64,000 nt of DNA from Thioclava sp. JE_KL1. Lineage in GTDB: Bacteria > Pseudomonadota > Alphaproteobacteria > Rhodobacterales > Rhodobacteraceae. The stretch covers positions 496,001-560,000 of the forward strand of contig NZ_WBJS01000001.1 in assembly GCF_009296265.1 (NCBI RefSeq), written 5' to 3'. This document shows, one piece after another, positions 57,221 through 64,000 of the stretch; position 1 is the first letter of the stretch; each line of letters starts with the position of its first letter. The notes beneath the pieces were generated by a model. That model was not told the origin of the DNA, did no database searches, and saw only the letters and a list, made by a program, of their open reading frames with translations. The translations under genes were made by a program, and so were the position numbers.

Positions 57221-58147
57221 TCAGCCCTCGCTCGCGGGGGTGGCGGTGGGCAGCTCGAGACCTGCGATATCCGCCAGCATCCGGGCGACCGAGGCGTCAT
57301 CGTCGCGCCCCATCCCGGCCGCCGCTGTCATGACGAACATCTGCATCGCCGTGCTTGCAATCGGGGTCGGGAATTTCATATCCCGGCCGATATCCGCGAC
57401 GATCCCGAGGTCCTTGGTGAAGATATCCACCGCACTGCGCGGACTGTAATCGCCCTCGAGCACATGCGGCACCCGGTTCTCGAACATCCAGGAATTGCCC
57501 GCCGAGGCGGTGATCACCTCGTAGACCTTTTCCAGATCCAGATCCATCGCCTTGGCGAAGGTGATCGCCTCGCAGGCCGCTGCGATATGCACCCCGGCCA
57601 GAAGCTGATTGACCACCTTGAAGGCCGCGCCCGTGCCCGCCTCCTCGCCCAACTCGTAGACCTTGGCCGCGACGCTATCGAGCGCCGGGCGGATGCGCGC
57701 AAAGGTCGCGGACGGGCCCGAGCCCATGATCGTCAATTCACCGCTGGCCGCGCGCACGGCGCCGCCGCTGATCGGCGTGTCGAGATACTCCACGCCCACC
57801 TCGGCGCAGCGCTTGGCGAAGACGCGCGCCAGATCGGGCGCCATCGTGGCGCAGGACATCACGACGCCGCCTTTGGACATGGTCGCGATGGCGCCGCCCG
57901 GTCCGAAAAGCACCTGCTCTGTCTGGTCGGCATTGACGACCACGGCGATCACCAGGTCCGCATCTTGCGCACCCGTCGCAGGGTCGGCCGCAACCGCGCC
58001 GCCAAGGGCGGAGAAGCGCTCCATCGCATCGGCATTCACATCGACGCCCGTCACCGCGAACCCGTCTCGCAGCAAGCTCTCGGCCATGCCGAAGCCCATC
58101 GATCCCAGACCGATGACACAGACCTTCGTCTCTTGGGGTGACTTCAT
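57221..58147 (-). CDS. ltnD: L-threonate dehydrogenase
   Basis: This 308-residue beta-hydroxyacid dehydrogenase contains VCVIGLGSMGFGMAESLL, DTPISGGAVRAASGELTIM, the catalytic Lys in AAFKVVNQLLAG, and NSWMFENRVPHVLEGDYSPR; the last run is a hallmark of LtnD/YgbJ. It oxidises L-threonate at C2 to 2-oxo-tetronate, which OtnI (next gene) isomerises. It diverges from otnK, with the LacI-like palindrome at 58226 between them. Confidence 0.9.
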   Translation of the reverse strand: MKSPQETKVCVIGLGSMGFGMAESLLRDGFAVTGVDVNADAMERFSALGGAVAADPATGAQDADLVIAVVVNADQTEQVLFGPGGAIATMSKGGVVMSCATMAPDLARVFAKRCAEVGVEYLDTPISGGAVRAASGELTIMGSGPSATFARIRPALDSVAAKVYELGEEAGTGAAFKVVNQLLAGVHIAAACEAITFAKAMDLDLEKVYEVITASAGNSWMFENRVPHVLEGDYSPRSAVDIFTKDLGIVADIGRDMKFPTPIASTAMQMFVMTAAAGMGRDDDASVARMLADIAGLELPTATPASEG

Positions 58148-58225
58148 GCGGAATACCTCTCAATCGCCGATTTCTAGTCTCACTCCGCCCCCTCCCAGCG
58201 TCCATCTTGCGCTTGCTTTGCTGGA

Positions 58226-58241
58226 ATGATAGCGTTGTCAT
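58226..58241. promoter_or_regulatory. LacI-type operator, site C
   Basis: ATGATAGCGTTGTCAT matches sites A and B except for two C-to-T changes, leaving an imperfect palindrome. It lies between the divergent ltnD-otnI and otnK-otnC units, so it can control both. Confidence 0.65.
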
Positions 58242-58345
58242 TACATCGTTAGCCCGAGCCGCAACGGCTTGGCAAGGGCTATGTGAAATCGCCGTCCCGA
58301 GCCGTCGGGGCGATCGGCGATCTGTGGACCGAGGGAGGAATTTCC

Positions 58346-59623
58346 ATGCTGATCGGAGCGGTCGCCGACGATATTACCGGCGCCACTGACCTGTGCCTGA
58401 TGCTGTCACGCAGCGGGTTGAAGACGCGGCAGGTCATCGGACTGCCGGGGCCGCAAATGGACCTTTCGGGGGCCGATGCGGTGGTGGTGGCGCTGAAGTC
58501 GCGCACCATTCCGGCAGCCGACGCGGTCGAGATGTCGCTGCAGGCCGCAAAGACTCTGCGCGCAGCTGGGGCGCCGCGCCTGATGTTCAAGTATTGCTCG
58601 ACCTTCGACTCCACCGACGAAGGCAATATCGGGCCCGTCACCGAGGCCCTGATGGAGTTCACCGGCGCGACGCTGACCATCGCCTGCCCCGCCTTCCCGG
58701 CGACCGGGCGCACGGTCTACAAGGGCCACCTTTTCGTAGGCGATCGCCTTCTGTCGGAAAGCCCGCTGAAAGATCACCCGCTCACCCCGATGCGCGACCC
58801 CGATCTGGTGCGGGTTCTGGGGCGGCAGACGGCGCTGAAAGTGGGCTCCATCGACATCACCACGATCCGGCAGGGAGAGGCCGCGCTGCGCAAAGCGCTC
58901 GACGCTGCACGCGCCGCTGGCACCCGCATCGTCGTCACCGACACGATCGACGAATCGGATCTGATGACGCTCGGCGCGGCCTGCGCGGAGATGCCGCTGA
59001 TCACCGGCGGCTCGGGCATCGGTCTGGGTCTGGCCGCAGCCCTTCGCGACCAGAGCGACGCGCAAAGTGCACCGGATCGGATGCCGGCCCCGGAGGGCCG
59101 CTGCGCGATCCTCGCGGGCTCCTGCTCGGTCGCGACCCGCGGCCAGATCGCGGCGGCGCAAGCGGCGGGCCTGCCGAGCCTCGCGCTCGACGTAGAGGCG
59201 CTGACCGAAGGCAGACAGAGCGCGGATGAGATCGCCGACTGGGCCATCGCGCAGCCCGCCGACAGCACGCCCCTGATCTATTCCAGCGCCGATCCCGCGC
59301 AGCTCAGCAAGATCCAGTCCCGTCTGGGCCGTGACGCCTCCGGCGCGCTGGTCGAAGACACGCTGGCCGCGGTCGCCGAACGCCTGCGCGACGCCGGGTT
59401 CACCCGGATGCTGGTCGCGGGTGGCGAGACGTCGGGCGCTGTGACGACGGCGCTCGGCGTGCGCCTGCTCGACATCGGTCCCGAGATCGACCCCGGCGTG
59501 CCGTGGACGATGAGCCTGTCCGGCCCGCGCCTCGCGCTCGCGCTCAAATCGGGCAATTTCGGTGCCGAGGATTTCTTCCTCAAGGCGTGGGACCTGCTGG
59601 AGCCGGAGGCCGAACATGTCTGA
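58346..59623 (+). CDS. otnK: 3-oxo-tetronate 4-kinase (four-carbon acid sugar kinase)
   Basis: This 425-residue kinase of the former DUF1537 family contains the N-terminal substrate motif AVADDITGATDL and the C-terminal nucleotide region GGETSGAVTTALGVRLLDIG, followed by PEIDPGVPW. It phosphorylates 3-oxo-tetronate at O4 for the decarboxylase encoded next. ATG 58346 follows GAGGGAGGAA. The sister enzymes DtnK and YgbK have the same fold; pairing with otnC and otnI favours OtnK. It overlaps otnC by 8 bases. Confidence 0.92.
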   Translation: MLIGAVADDITGATDLCLMLSRSGLKTRQVIGLPGPQMDLSGADAVVVALKSRTIPAADAVEMSLQAAKTLRAAGAPRLMFKYCSTFDSTDEGNIGPVTEALMEFTGATLTIACPAFPATGRTVYKGHLFVGDRLLSESPLKDHPLTPMRDPDLVRVLGRQTALKVGSIDITTIRQGEAALRKALDAARAAGTRIVVTDTIDESDLMTLGAACAEMPLITGGSGIGLGLAAALRDQSDAQSAPDRMPAPEGRCAILAGSCSVATRGQIAAAQAAGLPSLALDVEALTEGRQSADEIADWAIAQPADSTPLIYSSADPAQLSKIQSRLGRDASGALVEDTLAAVAERLRDAGFTRMLVAGGETSGAVTTALGVRLLDIGPEIDPGVPWTMSLSGPRLALALKSGNFGAEDFFLKAWDLLEPEAEHV

Positions 59624-60254
59624 CGAAACGCGTCTGCGCGACCAGATCTGCACCATCGGGCGCTCGCTCTTCGACCGCGGCCTGACCGCCGGGTCTTCGG
59701 GCAATATCTCGGCGCGGCTGCCCGATGGCGGTTGGTTGATGACGCCCACCAACGCCTCGCTCGGCACGCTCGACCCGGCCCGGATCTCGCTCTTCGACCG
59801 GGACGGCAACTTCGTCTCGGGCGACAAGCCGACCAAGGAGTCCTTCCTGCATTTCGCGATGTATGACGAACGTCAGGAGGCGGGCGCGGTGATCCACCTG
59901 CACTCGACCCATTCGACGGCCGTCTCGATCCTGCGCGATATCGACCCCGAGGACGTGCTGCCGCCGCTGACCGCCTATCACGTGATGCGCGTGGGTAAGC
60001 TGCCGCTGGTCCCCTATTACGCGCCGGGCGATCCCGAACTGGCCGAGGCCGTGCGCTCGCTCGCCAGCGCGCATCATTCGGTGCTGCTGGCCAATCACGG
60101 CCCCGTCGTCGCAGGCACCAGCCTGTCGAACGCGCAATACGCCGCCGAAGAGCTGGAGGAGACCTCCAAGCTGTTCCTCGCGCTGCAGGGCCACGCGATC
60201 CGCCCGCTCACCCAGTCGCAGGTCGCGGACCTGCGCAAGCGTTTCAATCTCTGA
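59616..60254 (+). CDS. otnC: 3-oxo-tetronate 4-phosphate decarboxylase (class II aldolase family)
   Basis: The protein has 212 residues. The class II aldolase/adducin fold is shown by AGSSGNISARLPDG, metal-binding histidines in IHLHSTHSTAV, and ANHGPVVAG. OtnC converts 3-oxo-tetronate 4-phosphate to dihydroxyacetone phosphate and CO2. It overlaps otnK, so kinase and decarboxylase are translated together. A fuculose-phosphate aldolase role is less likely in this context. Confidence 0.92.
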   Translation: MSDETRLRDQICTIGRSLFDRGLTAGSSGNISARLPDGGWLMTPTNASLGTLDPARISLFDRDGNFVSGDKPTKESFLHFAMYDERQEAGAVIHLHSTHSTAVSILRDIDPEDVLPPLTAYHVMRVGKLPLVPYYAPGDPELAEAVRSLASAHHSVLLANHGPVVAGTSLSNAQYAAEELEETSKLFLALQGHAIRPLTQSQVADLRKRFNL

Positions 60255-60293
60255 CCCGAATTTCACGACCTACCGACCCAAGCGGAGCACCCA

Positions 60294-61187
60294 ATGACTA
60301 AGACCCAGGAAACCATCGGCTTCATCGGCACCGGCCTGATGGGCCACGGCATGGCCAAGAACATCGTCGAGAAAGGCTATCCGCTGACCGTGATCGCCCA
60401 CCGCAACCGCAAGCCGATCGAGGACCTGGTCTCGCGCGGGGCGACCGAGGCATCGTCCTACGAAGACCTCGCCGCCCGTTCGTCGATCATCTTCCTGTGC
60501 CTCACCGGCGCGCCCGAGGCCGCCGAGGCGGTCGCGAAGCTGACCCCGGGCCTGAAAGAGGGCAGCGTGATCATTGATTGCTCGACCGGCGAGCCGACCA
60601 TGACGATGAAGCTCGCACAGGACATGGAGGCGATCGGCGTCGCCTATGCCGATGCGCCGCTCAGCCGCACCCCGAAAGAGGCCTGGGAAGGTACGCTCGA
60701 TTGCATGGTCGGCGCGGATGAAGAGCTGTTCGCACGCATCCAACCGGTCATCGACACCTGGGCGGGCAAGATCGTGCGCGTGGGCAGCCTCGGCGACGGC
60801 CACCGCATGAAGCTGCTCAACAACTTCATCTCTCTCGGCTATGCCGCGCTTTATTCCGAAGCCCTCGCGCTGTCGCGCAAGGTGGGCATTCCGGTCGAGC
60901 AGTTCGACAAGGTGATCCGGGGCGGCCGGATGGATTGCGGCTTCTATCAGACCTTCATGGGCTACGCGCTCGAGGGCAACCGCGAGGCGCACAAGTTCAC
61001 CCTCGCCAATGCCTACAAGGACCTGCGCTATGTCGAGACGATGGCCAATGCCGCCACCGTCGCGACCCCACTCGCCAGCACCGCCAAGAATGCCTTCGCG
61101 ATGGCGATGGCAACCGGTGGCGACGGCTCTGAAGATTACGTGCCGCATCTCGCGGATTTCGTAGCACGCGCGAACGGGCTCGACTGA
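60294..61187 (+). CDS. Second beta-hydroxyacid dehydrogenase of the tetronate island
   Basis: This 297-residue NAD(P)-dependent dehydrogenase contains GFIGTGLMGHGMAKNIVEKG and the catalytic Lys in DGHRMKLLNNFISLG. The substrate loop reads DAPLSRTPKEAWEGTLDCMV rather than the DAPVSGG form of ltnD and of the protein at 35282. It therefore belongs to a different subgroup and likely uses another substrate. It lies 39 bases after otnC and ends at a strong terminator, making it the last gene of that operon. Confidence 0.87.
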   Translation: MTKTQETIGFIGTGLMGHGMAKNIVEKGYPLTVIAHRNRKPIEDLVSRGATEASSYEDLAARSSIIFLCLTGAPEAAEAVAKLTPGLKEGSVIIDCSTGEPTMTMKLAQDMEAIGVAYADAPLSRTPKEAWEGTLDCMVGADEELFARIQPVIDTWAGKIVRVGSLGDGHRMKLLNNFISLGYAALYSEALALSRKVGIPVEQFDKVIRGGRMDCGFYQTFMGYALEGNREAHKFTLANAYKDLRYVETMANAATVATPLASTAKNAFAMAMATGGDGSEDYVPHLADFVARANGLD

Positions 61188-61214
61188 GCCCACGCACCTC
61201 CCGAAAGCGACGTT

Positions 61215-61250
61215 TCAGCCCGGCCAGAAATGGTCGGGCTGAGCATTTTT
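61215..61250 (+). terminator. Rho-independent terminator of the otnK operon
   Basis: A 12-bp stem (TCAGCCCGGCCA with TGGTCGGGCTGA, one G-T pair) around a GAAA loop is followed by GCATTTTT. It begins 27 bases after the last dehydrogenase stop. Confidence 0.87.
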
Positions 61251-61343
61251 CAGCTCCACCTGAGAGGGTCGTTTTGAGTGTTCGAACATGGCCGACCTCA
61301 GGTCCTTCGGGAGGACATTTTCGGGTCCGATGGGTGCCACCCC

Positions 61344-62414
61344 TCACTCGTCGGGGTGGAACAGATGCGTCCGGGCGGGGTCGAACGCCAGATCGATCCG
61401 TTCGCCGCGTTCGAATTGCTTGTCCTCGCTGAAGGCGGCGATCAGGCTCGTGCCGTCCGCCATCGCCAGATCGACGACCGTTTCACTGCCCAGCCGCTCG
61501 ACCAGAGACACCTGACCGTGCAGGACGCCCTCATCGGGCTTGCTGGGGGTGACGTATTGCGGGCGCAGGCCGAGCAGGGCGGTGTCGCCGGGGGCGAATT
61601 TACGACCGCGCACGGGCACGATGATCGGGTCCATGGAGTGGCGCGCGACCTTGGCGTTTTCGCTATCGGCCTCCACGACTTCGACCTCGAGGAAATTCAT
61701 CGACGGCGCGCCGAGGAAGCCTGCGACGAAGCGGTTGGCCGGGTTGTGATAGAGCTCCATCGGCGAGCCCGACTGCATCACCAGCCCGTCGCGCAGCACG
61801 ACGATCTTGTCGGCGAGCGTCATCGCCTCGACCTGATCGTGGGTGACGTAGATCATCGTCGCGCCCAGCTGCTTGTGGAGCTTGCCGATCTCCATGCGCA
61901 TGTCCATCCGAAGCGCCGCGTCGAGGTTCGAGAGCGGCTCGTCGAAGAGGAAGACCGAAGGGTTGCGGGTGATCGCGCGCCCGATCGCGACGCGCTGGCG
62001 CTGGCCGCCGGAGAGCTGGCTGGGGCGACGGTCGAGCAGATGCTCCATCTGCAGGATCTCGGCGGCGCGCTGCACTTTCTCCGCCTTCTCGGCTTTCGAC
62101 GCGCCCGAGATGGTGAGGCCGAAGGCCATGTTGTCGCGCACGCTCATATGCGGGAAGATCGCGTAGCTCTGGAACACCATCGCCACGCCGCGTTCGCGGG
62201 GCTGCACGTCATTGACGCGCTCGCCGTCGATCTCCAGCGTGCCGCCCGAGATGTCCTCGAGCCCTGCGATCATCCGCAGCAGCGTGGATTTCCCGCAGCC
62301 CGAGGGACCTACGAAGACGCAGAACTCGCCATCGGCCACGTCGATATCGACGCCGCGGATAACCTCATGCGCACCATAGCTCTTTCGCAGACCGCGCAGC
62401 TTGATGTCTGCCAT
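61344..62414 (-). CDS. ABC sugar ATPase, MalK/UgpC type
   Basis: This 356-residue ATPase has Walker A GPSGCGKST, YAIFPHMSVRDNMAFG in the Q-loop region, signature LSGGQRQR, Walker B VFLFDEP and a MalK TOBE domain. It starts 1 base after the glycosidase stop and is the third gene of a sugar operon continuing from the right edge. With the permease at 63415 and other subunits beyond the window it forms an importer for the glycosidase substrate. Confidence 0.9.
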   Translation of the reverse strand: MADIKLRGLRKSYGAHEVIRGVDIDVADGEFCVFVGPSGCGKSTLLRMIAGLEDISGGTLEIDGERVNDVQPRERGVAMVFQSYAIFPHMSVRDNMAFGLTISGASKAEKAEKVQRAAEILQMEHLLDRRPSQLSGGQRQRVAIGRAITRNPSVFLFDEPLSNLDAALRMDMRMEIGKLHKQLGATMIYVTHDQVEAMTLADKIVVLRDGLVMQSGSPMELYHNPANRFVAGFLGAPSMNFLEVEVVEADSENAKVARHSMDPIIVPVRGRKFAPGDTALLGLRPQYVTPSKPDEGVLHGQVSLVERLGSETVVDLAMADGTSLIAAFSEDKQFERGERIDLAFDPARTHLFHPDE

Positions 62415-62415
62415 G

Positions 62416-63408
62416 TCACTTCCCTCCCTGCTCGGCATCCGCGTCGATGTGAAGATAACCCTCCGCATCCACGAGAACGGGCTCCGGGTCGCGGATCTGG
62501 CCGACGAAATGGTCGTGGCCGTTGTCGTCGAACCCCATGATCACCAGACCCTCGGCGGTCTTGAGGATACGCGCGGCATAGCGCCGGCACGGGTTCGCGC
62601 CATCGAGAAAGCCGGGGGCGATCCGCCACGGCCCGCGCGGATCGTCTGCGATCAGGTAGTGGTTGCCGGTCACCGGGGTCATGCCGGTTTCCGCGATACG
62701 CGCGCGGCTCCAGTGCTCGGCGGCGGTGCAGAACAGGCAATACCAGCGCCCGTTCTCCTCGAAGACCTGCGGCACTTCGAGCTGACCGAACCCGCCGACG
62801 AAGACCGGCGGCTGCAATTCCCAGTGGATCAGGTCGGGCGAGGTGGCGAAGCCGATGGCCCCGGCCTCATTCGCCTCTTCGATGCCGGGGGCGCGGGCGG
62901 TGAAATACATCAGCCAGCCGTCGCCTGCGGGATCGCGCATCACCCAGGGGTCGCGCATTGCCCGGTCGTGCCAGTGACCGACCATGTGTTCGGCCTCGTA
63001 ATGCGCGGCATTGGGCCCGGTCAGGTCGAGGCAGAGCCCGTCGCCCACGCGGTCCCAGTTGTGCAAGTCGCGCGAGGTCGCGTGACCGATGCGCTGATAG
63101 AGCCCGTCTTCAGACTGCCGACCGCCCGTGTAGAACAGGTGCCACAGCCCGTCATCGTCGCGCAGCACTGACCCGGTCCAGGTGACCAGGTCGTCCCAGG
63201 CCGGGGCCGGCGCCGGGGCCAGCGACGTCCCCAGATGGTGCCAGCTTATCAGGTCGTCCGAGACCGCGTGGCCCTGGCTGACGTTGAAGTGGCGCAGGTC
63301 CGGATCGCCGAGCGACTTGTCGGCCTTCAGGAACCAGGCATGCCAGCGTTCGCCGTCATGGGCATACCAGCTGTCCCAGACCCATTGCTTTTCGAGTGCG
63401 AGAACCAT
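62416..63408 (-). CDS. GH32/GH68-like glycosidase (putative beta-fructosidase)
   Basis: This 330-residue single-domain enzyme shows the clan GH-J signature: nucleophile Asp12 in WVWDSW, the RDP triad in AMRDPWVMRD, and a Glu in LEVPQVFEE as probable acid/base. The DLHNW- and DLIHW-type repeats indicate a five-bladed propeller. It lacks a signal peptide and the C-terminal beta-sandwich of typical GH32 invertases, so it acts inside the cell on imported sugar, probably a fructoside such as sucrose. GH43-type activity cannot be fully excluded. It is embedded in an ABC importer operon. Confidence 0.78.
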   Translation of the reverse strand: MVLALEKQWVWDSWYAHDGERWHAWFLKADKSLGDPDLRHFNVSQGHAVSDDLISWHHLGTSLAPAPAPAWDDLVTWTGSVLRDDDGLWHLFYTGGRQSEDGLYQRIGHATSRDLHNWDRVGDGLCLDLTGPNAAHYEAEHMVGHWHDRAMRDPWVMRDPAGDGWLMYFTARAPGIEEANEAGAIGFATSPDLIHWELQPPVFVGGFGQLEVPQVFEENGRWYCLFCTAAEHWSRARIAETGMTPVTGNHYLIADDPRGPWRIAPGFLDGANPCRRYAARILKTAEGLVIMGFDDNGHDHFVGQIRDPEPVLVDAEGYLHIDADAEQGGK

Positions 63409-63414
63409 GTCGGA

Positions 63415-64000
63415 TTATCCTTTCACGCCGGTGGAGGCGATGGAGGCGATGAACGCCTTTTGAAGCACGAGATAGAAGGCGAGAACCGGCACCGTGATCA
63501 GCGTCAGGTAAGCCATGATCTCCCCCCATGCGGGGTTGAGTTGGAAGAAATACTGCAGGCCGACCATTACCGGGCGATACTGCTCTTGCTGGACCACGAT
63601 CAGCGGCCAGAGATACTGGTTGTACATGATCAGGAATTTCAGGATCGCGGCGGTCGCGATGACAGGCCCCGAGAGCGGGATCACCACGCGGCGATAGATC
63701 TGGAACCAGCTTGCGCCCTCGACGCGGGCCGCCTCGATCAGCTCGCCGGGAAGGCCTTTGAAATACTGCACGAAGAGGAAGATCGTCAGCCCGTCCGCGA
63801 TCCACGGGATGATCTGCACGCGGTAGCTGTCGAGCCAGCCCCAGCTGAGCCCGTCCAGCCCCAGCCAGGGCAGTTTCGACACTTCCAGCAGAAGCGGGAT
63901 CGCGATCGTCTCGAACGGCACGATGAAGGTCGCGAGAATGATCGAGAGCATCACGTCGCGCCCGCGCCATTGCAGGAAGACGAAGGAGAACCCGGCCAGC
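63415..64000 (-). CDS. ABC sugar permease, MalG type, 5' part missing
   Basis: This is the C-terminal 194 residues of an inner-membrane permease; the start lies beyond the right edge. Visible are several helices, the EAA coupling loop (KGLPGELIEAARVEGASWFQ) and the tail STGVKG. It ends 6 bases before the glycosidase gene and belongs with it and the ATPase at 61344. Confidence 0.9.
   Translation of the reverse strand, partial: LAGFSFVFLQWRGRDVMLSIILATFIVPFETIAIPLLLEVSKLPWLGLDGLSWGWLDSYRVQIIPWIADGLTIFLFVQYFKGLPGELIEAARVEGASWFQIYRRVVIPLSGPVIATAAILKFLIMYNQYLWPLIVVQQEQYRPVMVGLQYFFQLNPAWGEIMAYLTLITVPVLAFYLVLQKAFIASIASTGVKG

Overview
This is a GC-rich window from an alphaproteobacterium, most likely a member of the Rhodobacteraceae/Paracoccaceae. 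The basis is codon bias, a fused alpha-beta E1 next to an acetyl-CoA synthetase, many MalK/MalFG-type and Rbs-type ABC importers, FNR-type TTGAT-N4-ATCAA boxes, and HTH-type AHL receptors. I saw no rRNA, tRNA, CRISPR array, insertion sequence or prophage. Almost every gene belongs to a compact catabolic operon with 4-bp ATGA/GTGA overlaps, so the window reads as a string of substrate-utilisation islands.

Layout, left to right. (1) 1-7061, minus: E2 (cut by the left edge), fused E1 alpha-beta and acetyl-CoA synthetase, then a Ca2+-type P-type ATPase, with FNR-like boxes on both sides of the ATPase. (2) 7278-11462, plus: a glucose/mannose-type ABC importer (gtsABCD-like). (3) 11565-12764: divergent pair of an AHL receptor with an HTH and an AHL-binding protein without one. 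(4) 12849-26670: a galactoside island of two divergent operons around an IclR regulator. It holds a complete ABC importer, alpha- and beta-galactosidase, D-galactose dehydrogenase, lactonase, DgoD, DgoK and DgoA, i.e. a full De Ley-Doudoroff pathway to pyruvate and glyceraldehyde-3-phosphate. (5) 26999-32348: katG, a YtoQ protein, a small cytochrome c, a hydrolase remnant, and an ECF41 sigma factor with its carboxymuconolactone-decarboxylase-family partner and an exact ECF41 promoter.

(6) 32577-46377: an eleven-gene minus-strand operon of unknown substrate. It encodes a Tat-exported binding protein, two permeases, an ATPase, a three-subunit molybdenum hydroxylase, a beta-hydroxyacid dehydrogenase, CoxG, an M20 amidohydrolase and XdhC. 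A TetR regulator, a NIPSNAP protein and a MocA-like enzyme lie beside it. A shared 14-bp palindrome marks both promoter regions. The large hydroxylase subunit has an active-site loop unlike the CO dehydrogenase or common form II loop. I consider this the best candidate for an undescribed system.

(7) 46516-61187: a four-carbon acid sugar (tetronate/threonate) island. It contains a tartrate-dehydrogenase-family enzyme, an SDR, a LacI regulator, an extended SDR, an Rbs-type ABC importer, an Asp/Glu-racemase-like protein, an aldo/keto reductase, OtnI, LtnD, OtnK, OtnC and a second beta-hydroxyacid dehydrogenase. Three copies of an ATGACAGCGCTGTCAT-type palindrome tie its promoters to the LacI protein. 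(8) 61344-64000, minus: a MalK-type ATPase, a GH32/68-like putative fructosidase and a permease cut by the right edge.
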